Assembly (NCBI GenBank): GCA_022497155.1
Contig: MU385737.1
Location: forward strand, 186,001 to 250,000
DNA from: Whalleya microplaca
Taxonomy: Eukaryota > Ascomycota > Sordariomycetes > Xylariales > Xylariaceae
Reading direction: 5' to 3'
DNA: 64,000 bases
Made by a program: the position numbers and the translations under genes. A model generated the notes under the pieces. It searched no databases, had not been told where the DNA came from, and saw nothing but the letters and a program-made list of their open reading frames with translations. Positions 46,541 through 56,063 of this stretch are shown piece after piece. Within the stretch, counting starts at the first letter, position 1. Every line of letters starts with the position of its first letter.

Positions 46541-47732
46541 GTCTAAACAACAACGGTGGCAGTCGTACGTCCAGTCCATCTCCTACTCGGGAGATTAGAG
46601 ACAGATGGATATTAGCTTCGAGCTTATATTCTTATAACCCCGACTTTGAGGACGAGTTAGGAGTTCCTCTAGAGTGGCAATTTAGCCTAAACTTGCCATG
46701 GCTAAGGTAAATCATATTTCGCTCAAAAGTGATAAATTTGAAGCACATCTCGATTCTCTTCCTAATGTCGTTGGATGAAAGTATGTCATAGGTAGTACGC
46801 TGCTATATTTCCATGGCGTGCATATGTCGAAGGAAAATAAACTACTCTCTAGCCTCCTTATTAATACGTGAAAGGCTACGTATAGTTGACAAATATCATC
46901 TATCGTATAACTTTTGAGGAATATTCCTGGTTCACAAAACGAGTGATCTCCCTATTCTCCCGCTTTGTGCGCATAGTGCTTATTCAATGTTCTGCCCCCT
47001 TGGATCCCGAGCGCCCCAGGATTGGTCAACGTAAGTTTTAGGATGACTTTTGGGTTTCTGAGCGATCTAGGCTTGTTAGCCAGCTTATAAGGGGATGAAA
47101 TTCTCCTTTAGGCCAAGAGTGACGAATTGTCACAACTCACTAACATGAGGCGGACTATCAATATGTTTAAGATCTGTCTTGGAGCTTTAACTCTCGAAAA
47201 TGCGTTGTTAGGGAATTATCATGACTAAATCAGGGCGGAAAGGGTAATAAACAATTACATATTATTCGCCAGTAGAGGACATCTATATCCTTCTCCCAAT
47301 ACTGACTTGAACGTTCCGAGAACCTATGTTATTTGGCGCTTCAGTTACATTGTGCTAGTCCATCACCGAGTCCAGGTGTAGCGATGATGCTCTGTTGGTG
47401 TGATGACTGAACTGACTTGTCCAGGCCGGACACATCAGGTTTGAATTCCTTTGTGACTCTGGCGCTGAGAGCCTGTGAACCTCAGCAGTGAAACAGCTCC
47501 TAACATCACCCATTTGGGCTTCTCAAGGGTTAATAGGCCTAGTAGTTATGACACAGGCAAATTACGTCCGCAATAGAGACCTGGTCCTTGTTTTGCAACT
47601 CTGTTCCCGTATTGGTATTAGTAACTGCAATGCTGATCATGCCCAACGCACTACCAGCACCAGCGATTATCATGAGTGTATTTTGCCGCTTATAGTGGAT
47701 GCTTCACATTGTCGCGGGACACTAACGATGTT

Positions 47733-48025
47733 AATATGGGGCTAAGTAATGAGGAGCACAATGGCTAAACTAGTGCAAGGTGAAGCTTTCTAGGGCTCTG
47801 ACCCCTTTGTATATATACAGGCGGCGGCCATATGTTGGCCTACATCAGCCCTACAGGGCATGTCTTGACAGTGTTAACATACGCCCTATATCGCTGAGGT
47901 ACGGGCCTACGTATGGCAGATCCGCCTATACATGTATATATAAGGTGGCTCTGCCACCTTCCTATAGCTTCACCTTGCACTAATAAAGTCACTATACTCC
48001 TCATTACTTTATCCCATATTGATAG
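47733..48025. mobile_element. Short element with two long inverted arms (foldback MITE)
   Basis: About 290 bp consisting of two inverted arms of roughly 140 bp with little between. The left arm starts TTAATATGGGGCTAAGTAATG and the right arm ends CATTACTTTATCCCATATTGA, its reverse complement with few changes. Inner arm sequence (ATACATGTATATATAAGGTG, GCTATAGG on the opposite strand, TACGTA) matches single arms at 24535 and 53219. There is no transposase. A target-site duplication could not be defined. This fits a foldback or long-TIR MITE. Confidence 0.75.
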
Positions 48026-48944
48026 ACAGATGAACTTAGGATTGCGCTAGCATTTTAGCAATTTACGCAGAACACCTTTTCTTCCCTCCAAATGAACTTA
48101 TAAAATGTCGCGGACTTCATCCTGGACCTGCTTCTTCAGTATCCTCTGCTTATCTTCGGAGATCCTATCCCAGTTAGGCCGCAGCTTTCGGGGTACGGCA
48201 TTGGCCGCCCGGTCTTTACTGCAGCCATGCAGTCTTGTTCTCACTTGCGCTGGCTGGCAACCCGGGGACCATAAGCGCGTTTGGCACAAGCAGTCTCCCG
48301 GGGCTTCTGTTTTGACTGATCCATCTTGCGGACGATGGGGTAATATAAACCTCAAAGAGATGGACTGAGAAGAAGGATAGGAAGTATGAGAACTTGGTAT
48401 TGATTATACCAAAGCAGAAAAAAAGGAAGGGTGGGTAGCAGAGGCCCACCCCCAGGCCGTTGTAGCCATTGCCGTTAATGGCAATTTCACGGGCTACATA
48501 GGGGGTTATACAGGGAATAATACAGGGTGTCTTATAGGCAGCAGGTCTGATTATAATTGTAATTTAATAATAGTTATCATAAAATAACTATATAATAGTA
48601 ACAAGTGTATATTATTAGACATGAAGAATAATTATAAACGCATAGCTTATTATGTGCCGCTAATAAATAAATATAAGCCTGCTGATTTTTATAAACAGCA
48701 CTTTAAAACCTGACGTTAAAATAAAGGTGAGCTTTAGGCTGGATGAGACTCATGCACAAAAGTCAATTTATTAGGAAAATGCGGTATCTAACGGAAGGAA
48801 TGTGCAGTAGCTTAGCCGTTATACCTAGAGCCCTGTCGAGAATGTGAAGGCCTCTGAAGGACCATGCAGCCACGCGTCATGCTCGTAAATTGCTTCCATC
48901 TATCTATCGCAAGGAATATGCTACTTATAGAGTGGTTCTCTTCG
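48026..48944. other. AT-rich region with decayed coding remnant
   Basis: A minus-strand frame at 48355-48098 ends in a helical, charged stretch (DRISEDKQRILKKQVQDEV) but has no start or domain; it may be a transposon or gene remnant. 48530-48730 is very AT-rich. Confidence 0.4.
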
Positions 48945-50129
48945 CTAGTGGACTGATGCAGCCACGGCGCATCCTGCAACGATCCTAAGTACATGATTCG
49001 CATCGGGTCCCCCATACTCAACGCCAGGGATGCGTTTGGTGCACGCAGAGCCTTTCTGCTGCAGCTTCAGGCCAGTCCTGTAAGGCTCGCTGACCACCAA
49101 ATCCTTGTCAAGATCCGAGAAGGTAATCCGAGACCGTCCAACAGGCCCTTCAGAGAGATGGGTAAGCTTGAACCAAGTCAAATGAGGGAATTCGTTGCCG
49201 ATGCGGCTCAGCAGCTCCGCCCAAGTCGAATTATTACCAAGCGTAGTTAGGCGGAACGAGATGCCCGTCAGACTCTGTTCCGACTTGCTCAGGATCGCCA
49301 TGATACTTGGGGCGGAAAGCATGGCCATGGAGAGCTCTAGCTTCTCCAGTGCCGGCAAGGACGTATTGTCAAGGATGAATGGAGGGGTATGCGGCATGTG
49401 ACGAGGCTGCCAGAAAGAGAGCGAGAGCTCTTTAAGCGCTGGTGCATGGAGCAGGATTTGGTTGGCACAGTACGAGTTCAGGTTCTGACTGAGGCATAAG
49501 TCCGCTTTTCGCAGGATGGAAAACCCTGTGCCCTGGCCCTGATGTTCAGCCGACAGCTCAGCAGCGATGATGGTTGTCATTGGTGATTCCTTTCGCAAAA
49601 CGAAGTTAGTTACGGCCAGGTCAGCACCATCCAAGATGTCACGCGCGAGGATTACCGCGGTCTCCGGATCTGAAGGCGCGCGTGCGGTGCGCTTATCCCT
49701 GATCTCGAGCCTATCAGGACGAAGTTGCCGGGCCGCAAGCATAGACTTGAGGAGCTCTACCCCGAGCGCCTCAGCCACAACCTGTCCGTCTTCATGCCGC
49801 CGCGGCCAGATGGCGGAGGATTTCGAAGGGGACGTCTCCTCGAATTCGTCAGAGTCGTCCTCGAGCCAGATGACTTTGACGTAGTCTAGTATCTGCACGT
49901 ATGCGGCCAGCATGTGAAGCCTGCTCAGATCGTCGGCCATCAGGCTTGTCTTCCACGTCGAGAAATAGCGACCGAGTATAGACCGGAGACGCCCACCGTC
50001 TGCTCCTGCTTCTGTACACGCCCCCACGAATGCACCACGCTCCGGACCGGGAAGCAGACGTGACCACTCGTCGACCACGCCGGCAGACATCAGCCTGGGT
50101 GCCGGCTGTGACGGATTCAAGTCGCTCAT
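48945..50129 (-). CDS. Hypothetical protein with leucine-rich repeat-like segment
   Basis: An uninterrupted frame of 394 residues starting MSDLNPSQPAPRLM. No named domain is certain. Residues about 235-330 show repeated LxxLxLS-type units (ALKELSLSFW, ALEKLELSMAML, LTGISFRLTTLG, LTWFKLTHL), as in fungal F-box/LRR-like proteins. The N-terminal 100 residues are helical and mixed-charge. There is no signal peptide or membrane helix. Codon use is normal and G+C is higher than in the flanking repeats, which supports a real gene inside the island. An F-box was looked for and not seen. Confidence 0.62.
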   Translation of the reverse strand: MSDLNPSQPAPRLMSAGVVDEWSRLLPGPERGAFVGACTEAGADGGRLRSILGRYFSTWKTSLMADDLSRLHMLAAYVQILDYVKVIWLEDDSDEFEETSPSKSSAIWPRRHEDGQVVAEALGVELLKSMLAARQLRPDRLEIRDKRTARAPSDPETAVILARDILDGADLAVTNFVLRKESPMTTIIAAELSAEHQGQGTGFSILRKADLCLSQNLNSYCANQILLHAPALKELSLSFWQPRHMPHTPPFILDNTSLPALEKLELSMAMLSAPSIMAILSKSEQSLTGISFRLTTLGNNSTWAELLSRIGNEFPHLTWFKLTHLSEGPVGRSRITFSDLDKDLVVSEPYRTGLKLQQKGSACTKRIPGVEYGGPDANHVLRIVAGCAVAASVH

Positions 50130-52818
50130 GTTAATCCTAGCTGTTGTTCAAAGCGGTAACTTGATTTCGGGTGTCGTGAGAGTCCGGCGGAAAGGATTGT
50201 CAGCTGAGTTTTACATGGCGGCAAAGCAGAAAAATCCGACCAAGATTGCCGATACGAGTGGCTGCCGGCCAGCATATAAATAGGGGATTTGCTATTTTAA
50301 TAGTAGGTAAATTCAATAGTAGTACAAAGTTACCTCCCAAATCACTTGTAGCCCTCACCGCCTACCTAACAAGGTAATTAGAGACAATTTGAAAACCAAT
50401 TGCCAATAGCCTCCAATAGCCTCCTTTTGTTGAACAAGCCTCCTATAACAGGATAGTCAGCTGTTTAAAAGTTATCCATAAGGTCGATAACCACTACAGC
50501 TACTACAACATCCTTTAGTGTCTCCTCTTTTGGTACCTCTCCAGCTGAAATAACTAGTAGTCACTATAATTTATTATAAGCTAATCCTATACCTTTTCGG
50601 CCTTTTTGTGAATCTCTTTTAATAAGGTTGTTATAGTAGTTGTGATATGTGTGCATCTCGAGGCCTTCTATTGAAGCTATAGTAAAGGTACATTAAAAAT
50701 ACAAACAAATGAGGTGGTACAGCAGGTTATAATTATATTGCGGGAAGGCGGGATGATATATATTGGCTGGTCAGGGACGGCTAGGAAATGTGTGCGCAAC
50801 AAAGCTAGGCACAGGGCCTGGGGCCGTAACCCCTGCCTCGCTCAACCTAGTGAAGCTGCATTAAGCAGACTCCGCCTGTCTCCGAAGTTTTGAATTGATG
50901 CTTCGACTTAAGCATCTTCAAACACTTCTGCCCAGCCTTGGAGGCTTCGGCCAGTATCGGCCAAGACACAATCTGGCAGTAGCTGGCCACTAAGTTCGGC
51001 ATCTGTAGGGACGGAGGTCTCGTGGGCAACTACTGTTAGATTGTGTCTTAGCTGACACCGACCGAAGCTTCTCTGGTTCAGCCGAAGCCGGACCCGTTTC
51101 ATACAGGTGCTAAGCACCACCTCTTGCCCCGAGCAAATCTTGTCGTGAACAGGAGCAAAGTTGCCCGCTCCTTGGAGGCTAAGCTCCGTGATTCACACAC
51201 CCCAATTAGGGTCGGGGCAGGAGCACGCGACCTTTCCTACTTCACTGGGGTATCCATCTCTAGCCCAGTGGCCCCAACCACGAGAAATCCACTGCCAGGG
51301 CTAACCGCCTTGTCAAATGCAGACCGTGGGTGAAAACATGCTTGGGGACCACGTCAACCAGAGGCACCAGTGCCCAGCCCGATTATAGGACTTGTGAAAG
51401 GTCAAAGAACCTGTTTGGCGCAGGCATTCCGGTAAATAATGTTACCACTGTGCGAGTCGGCCTCGTGTCAACCGCGGGACTTCTCAAGTCCATCACGGCG
51501 TCAATGCCAGGCAGCTGGCCGTGGATGTAAGTTTCCATGATGTAGTTGCCATGCCACATTACTCCTTTGCAGTACTGCCGAAGCAGATGCTTCCTTGACG
51601 GCTGCGTTGGAAGAGGCCACGTGGCTGCTAAGAGCGCAACGGGGCCAAAATGACCGCTGGACATAGCTGCGGACGTAGTCCGGCCAGTCGAACTTCTGCT
51701 GGTTCTGGTTGTCTGGCGAGGAGGCCAGGCACGGATAGCGTGGCCATATCATCTCGCCATTTCTGGCGGCAAAGCGTCTCTGGGTACTATACAGGTTGTA
51801 CCTTCGTCCATCTGAAAAGGTGACGGAAACAGAGTAAACAGGACTCGAGCCTGTAAAGCCGTGATCTCCCTAAGTCACAACTCGGGATGACAACAGGCAT
51901 GGAAGGATGATGAAGGCAATCCTCATGATGTCTCTGCTCTGTCAGAGCCGCAGTATCTAGCTTAAAATCTTCTAGCTCCCCACCAAGTGACGACGAAGAC
52001 TCTTTAGCAAGAGTATAGACGCTAGGTCATAGGTAGACTGTCTAAGTGGTGATTGGATCGCTAATATTACCTTCTACACTTCTAACACATGTAGCCAGAA
52101 CTGAGAAAACTTCCACTGTAGCGAAGCTTTACCAGTGGTAGTCTTCTGATTGGCGTCGGAACCTTCATTGTTGTCTTATCGAGATGGGCCTGCTATGTCC
52201 TCCCACCCAGCCTCGAACCGTAGACCAGGGGCGAGACTTAAAGTTATCTTGTTCCCCTCGGTCCGTGGGAGTCGACATGCGGTAGCGTGACGTTTCAACT
52301 TCGAACCAGCCTCTAAGGTGGCCTCCAGATCAGTCAGCTTCCCGACGGGCAAACGAATTGCCAACATCATGCTGAGACTTGCTCTCGCGTTTCTAGAGCT
52401 AGCCTTAGGAGAGTTCGATACCTAGCTTCTATTCGCTTGGGATTCTACCCAAAATTCTTTTTTCTTCAGGATAGTTCGACCTCTTCCCAGGACCAATAGT
52501 AGCCCACCCTTTCGGCCTCATATTGCGAGCGGGAGTACTTCATCTCCGTACTCGAGACTGTGTCGCTCAAGTGCTCGGTGATAGTCTAGCAGGACCTTGC
52601 TTTCTTATTCCAGATCTTACGTGAGATCTTATATTGGACAGCGTCAGGGGCGCATACCCAGAGAGAGATGGTACGACAAAGTTGGACCAAAACAGGCTAA
52701 AGTTGATACATGGTGGACCAAAGGCTAGTCTAATAGGGTATAATAGGGTCCAAATTCCGATTATGAGCCCAACAACTCAGGGATAGAGCGGTTTGGTTCT
52801 GAGGTATAAGTATGCCTA
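50130..52818. other. Gene-poor region with possible coding remnant
   Basis: 2.7 kb without a supported gene. AT-rich at 50280-50720. A minus-strand remnant at about 51752-51383 is listed separately. Another short minus-strand frame at 52370-52176 has no clear identity. Confidence 0.45.
51383..51752 (-). pseudogene. Possible frame-shifted coding remnant
   Basis: Two overlapping minus-strand frames look protein-like. The first (51752 on) reads FDWPDYVRSYVQRSFWPRC and ends at 51501. The second (from 51664 to 51383) carries GVMWHGNYIMETYIHGQLPG and TVVTLFTGMPAPNRFFDLSQ. They sit in different frames and the switch would fall near 51560. No intron or family is certain. This may be a decayed gene or transposon fragment. 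Confidence 0.3.
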
Positions 52819-52923
52819 ATGGATGGTGAAGAGAAGGAGCCATTCGAAAGACTCAAGAAGGAATTAGAGTTGAAGAAATTGGCTGAAGAAAAGGGCTTTG
52901 ATAGGGAGGATGACGAGAAGTAG
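52819..52923 (+). other. Short repeated charged ORF module, copy 1
   Basis: A 34-codon frame rich in Glu and Lys (EPFERLKKELELKKLAEEKG) ending at TAG. A related 39-codon frame lies on the minus strand at 54067-53948, and a fragment (LVERLKKEREIKEPF) is near 53165-53210. Copies in both orientations suggest a shuffled repeat module or gene-family remnants. Confidence 0.45.
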
Positions 52924-53218
52924 AGGTGTGGCAGCGTTGAATGCCGTGCTTCCTATGTGGGTGCCGTCGCAAGGAATCTTCATTGGCATATTACTTCTCG
53001 CAGATCGGAGACGTAACCTCCGTACTGGAGCCCTTCTTGTCGCTTGTACGCTCTGTAATAACAGGCTGGCGTGAAGATGTGGCGGCGTTGAGCTTCGTAA
53101 ACCTGGCAGACCATCCTCCTGGGAGACCGAGGCGAGCGAGGCGTCGAGACTAGAGCCGGGTTGTTCTGGAGCTAGTCGAAAGACTCAAGAAGGAAAGAGA
53201 AATAAAGGAACCATTCAC

Positions 53219-53372
53219 TGTCAATATGGGACAAAGTAATGAGGAGTATAGTGAATTGATAGTACAAGGTGAAGCTATAGGAAGGTGGCAGAGTCACCTG
53301 ATATATATACATGTATAGGCGGATCGGCCATACGTAGGCCCATACCTCAGCCCTATAGGGGGTATGTTAACA
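53219..53372 (+). mobile_element. Second single arm of the long-TIR element
   Basis: Starts TGTCAATATGGGACAAAGTA and continues with GAAGCTATAGGAAGGTGGCA, TATATACATGTATAGGCGGA and CATACGTAGGCCCATACC. Matches 24535-24693 closely and the arms of 47733-48025. No inverted partner nearby. It is followed at once by the degenerate module starting near 53390. Confidence 0.65.
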
Positions 53373-53389
53373 TTCATCACCAAGTCATT

Positions 53390-54070
53390 GTTATCAGTCT
53401 GCTGTTCCTGGTATCCTACCTGAGTAGATGGTGTCTTGTTCTCACGTTCGCCAAGTTCAGAAGGACTGTTTGGTACCGTTCAGATCATTGATCCAGGACA
53501 AACTAATGCGGCGAGCAGAATTCAAGGTGCCGAGACATGTAGCTTTGACGTTCTCTGTAGGTGCTAGAGAGAGAGTGGCTAGCGATATAAAAATGCTGAG
53601 CGCCAGATAAGATTGCCAATTCTCTTTGACTCGCTGTGTCGCGTCGAATATGCTGACGATTAACGCCTCCGCAAGTCCTGGATCGCCTAGGGCAGTATTA
53701 CTATCTCTTGTAACCGCACCGCCAGGACAAGATGTTAGGATAGCTCGACTGATAGTGTCATGTTCCCTCGGTGAGCCTCCTAAAGATGGATATGGGGCAG
53801 GTCGACTTGCTGGGTCTACCTGTAGCTGTAGACGGAACAGAAGACAGCTCTTCTCCAGATAGGTATGGAAGATACGCCGGAGCTCCGCGGTAGGAGGGGG
53901 TCTAGCAGACAAAATTTGCTTCCAAAAGCCCTGCCCTCATTAACCTCCTACTTCGCGTAGGGGTAAAACTTCTCATCATCATCCTCATCAAACGCCTTTG
54001 CGTCGGCCAATTCCTGCAACTCCCGTTGCTTTTTTAATATCTCGAACAGCTCCTTATCTTCCACCATTCA
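53390..54070. repeat. Degenerate module set A (minus-strand frames)
   Basis: Contains a minus-strand frame (53912-53457) beginning MSARPPPTAELRRIFHTYLE and a charged small frame (54067-53948). Both have relatives elsewhere: PPPSAEHQHIYHTYVS at about 54890, and the 52.8-kb frame. The DNA GAGTAGATGGTGTCTTGTTC and TCACGTTCGCCAAGTTCAGA near 53420-53465 is a mutated copy of 54512-54560. Likely decayed paralogous segments. Confidence 0.5.
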
Positions 54071-54110
54071 TTAGGTAGTAGGAGCGACCCCATAAAAGAT
54101 GGCCATAGTT

Positions 54111-55098
54111 CTAGCCATAGGCTTCTTGGCTTGGAAGGCCTTCTGCTGCACTAATATCAGGGTTCGAAGTATTAGGGTGGCTCTTCTTGCGCCTAGCCAC
54201 AATTCGACGCAATAGGGCGTCAACCCAGCGTCGAAGAAGCTCCAACATGTTACTCTGGGCCGTTAAGAGGTATAGACCTCGACCAAATCCAACCATCTCA
54301 CGATGTGTTCGTGAACGGCCCCAGGGAGTCAAATGACCAAAATCATCGCTGTCTTTGGGGCTGGCGGAAATATAACCAGGATCACGCGATATGTTTGCCA
54401 TCCTGTCGAAGTAGATCTGCGGCCGTGCGCCGCGAGGAGGGTATCTTGGTGTACGCTGGTGCGGTGAGTTTGCATCCGAGACGAAAGACTCATTGTATGG
54501 ACTCCTTACCTGAGGAGACGGTGTCTCGTTCTCACGTTCGCCACGTCCAGAAGGACTGCTTGGTACTGACGGCGACATGACGGCAGCGTGAGAGGAACTA
54601 GGATTGGTCAGGTCGACACAGTGAGCACTCTCGATGAAGCAAGGGGTTTTTCCCAGTCTGCGACTGTTTGGGCCATTTCAAACAAGGCCCAAACCCAGGG
54701 ATGGAGCGGTTTGGTTCTCAGCCCGACGTGAAGGGGTCGGGGAGACGGTCGACAGCGCCTTGTTCTGTTGCTAAGCCTCCCAAATATGGGTATAGACAGG
54801 TCGACCTGCTAGGTCGACCCGCAGAAGGACCCGGAGACGAATCTCCTCCAGACACATATGTATGGTAGATATGCTGGTGCTCGGCGCTAGGAGGGGGCAG
54901 GTTTTCCGTGGGCTCCAGATAGAAACGGTAGATACGCTGGAGCTGGTAGTGGGACAAGGGAGTAGGCCGACCAGCGCCACGAGACCATGAGGCGTCTCGA
55001 GGGTTGAAGGGCTGCCTAATATAATTGGCAGCCCCTCGTCCTTGGGACGATCTTCGATCTCTTGGTATAATATGAGAGTCGAAGATTCGAGAGCTCAC
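54111..55098. repeat. Degenerate module set B (minus-strand frames)
   Basis: Two minus-strand frames lie here: 54578-54111 (starting MSPSVPSSPSGRGERENETP) and 55098-54718 (starting MSSRIFDSHIIPRDRRSS). Both are Arg/Ser/Pro-rich and lack a known domain. The second contains PPPSAEHQHIYHTYVSGGD, matching set A. The sequence AGCGGTTTGGTTCT near 54705 also occurs near 52787. These could be exons of one Arg/Ser-rich gene, but decayed neighbours argue for caution. Confidence 0.45.
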
Positions 55099-55299
55099 CC
55101 CTATTGCAGGCGGAGGATGCAGGCGAAGGAAGCAGTCAGGTAAAGACGAAGAATGCCAAGATCCTGCGACGATTCCAATCGAGAATCAATAGGAATACGT
55201 GTGTGAATGAACGAGGGCAATTGACGGCGATCGATGGCGATCCCTAGGTTGGGCTATTGTGTGTGGTCTTCGCAAGGTGGCGGGAACGGAGCCTTTTGA

Positions 55300-55434
55300 G
55301 CGCTACCTTTTCCCAAAGGCTCATACTCGCCAATAACAGCCAAAGGACCCAACGCCTGATTTGGAAAAAAAAAATAGACCAAAGGGTCCTTTGGCTGTTG
55401 TTTGCGAGTATACGCCTTTGGAAAAAGGTAGCGC
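55300..55434. repeat. Long imperfect hairpin
   Basis: Arms of 51 bp (55300-55350 and 55384-55434) with about six mismatches, read GCGCTACCTTTT...CCAAAGGACCC, around a 33-bp loop with an A-run. Beyond it, two direct-repeat units of about 70 bp (55440-55560, each with GCCGTG and CTTTTCC) continue the pattern. Confidence 0.75.
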
Positions 55435-55670
55435 TTCCCAAGTTTTTCGTTGCCAACCGTGAGACAGCTGCGGTGAAACCGCTGCCGTGGGAAAAGGGTC
55501 CTTTTCCTGAGGTTTTTGTTGTCAACCTCGACACAGCTGCCGTGAGGGGAGAGCGACGTGGTCCCCTTAGGGCCCACAGCCGCGGCATCTCCCACGGTGA
55601 AGGCGTTGCTGGATCTCGCGGTGACTCCAGTGAAGGCCTCTCCGCCATTCACTGCAAGTAACACCGAGTA

Positions 55671-55732
55671 CTGGTCGACCTCTGTGCTGGTCGACCGTTG
55701 TGTTGGTCGACGGTGGTAGGTCGACGGCGGTA
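55671..55732. repeat. 16-bp tandem repeat with GTCGAC cores
   Basis: Four imperfect units of about 16 bp of the type CTGGTCGACCTCTGTG. The same GTCGAC core appears in the 13-bp repeat at 43973-44024, though the flanks differ. Confidence 0.65.
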
Positions 55733-56063
55733 GTCAAGGTCGGCGGTGATGTGGCTGGTCACCCCGAAAAGGAATGTGGCCTTGACAATAGTCTTGCCAT
55801 CGGCTGGAATTGCCGTACTCTATATGTTAAATTAGTCAAGTGTCTAATGTTGATCACGGGTGGGATTATATATACCTTATCCACCTGGTATTCCCTGCCA
55901 CCATTGCTGAGGAGATGGTGTCTCGAGCCGGTGCCTTTTGCTCACGGCGAGTTCGCTCTTCACATGTGGTGGTAGCTTTGAAGAGCGCGACCGAACACCT
56001 CGTGTCGGTATTAAGGCCAGGAGACCACTTGAAGCCTGTTGAGGCTAGAAAAAAGAGCCGCAG

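Larger units (their letters stand above)
44025..47732. other. Gene-poor AT-rich region with a direct repeat pair
   Basis: No supported gene in 3.7 kb. A direct repeat pair at 45796-45955 and 46382-46540 is described separately. A 143-codon plus-strand frame at 46279-46710 overlaps the second repeat copy and is not accepted as a gene. Confidence 0.5.

Noticed and set aside
46279..46710. A 143-codon plus-strand frame (MKIYICMGVVIV...)
   Set aside because: Its middle lies in the direct repeat shared with 45796-45955, where the frame is not kept, and the protein has no domain.
52176..52370. Possible retroelement fragment (IRLPVGKLTDLEATLEAG)
   Set aside because: A vague resemblance only; no catalytic motif and no neighbouring retroelement domains.
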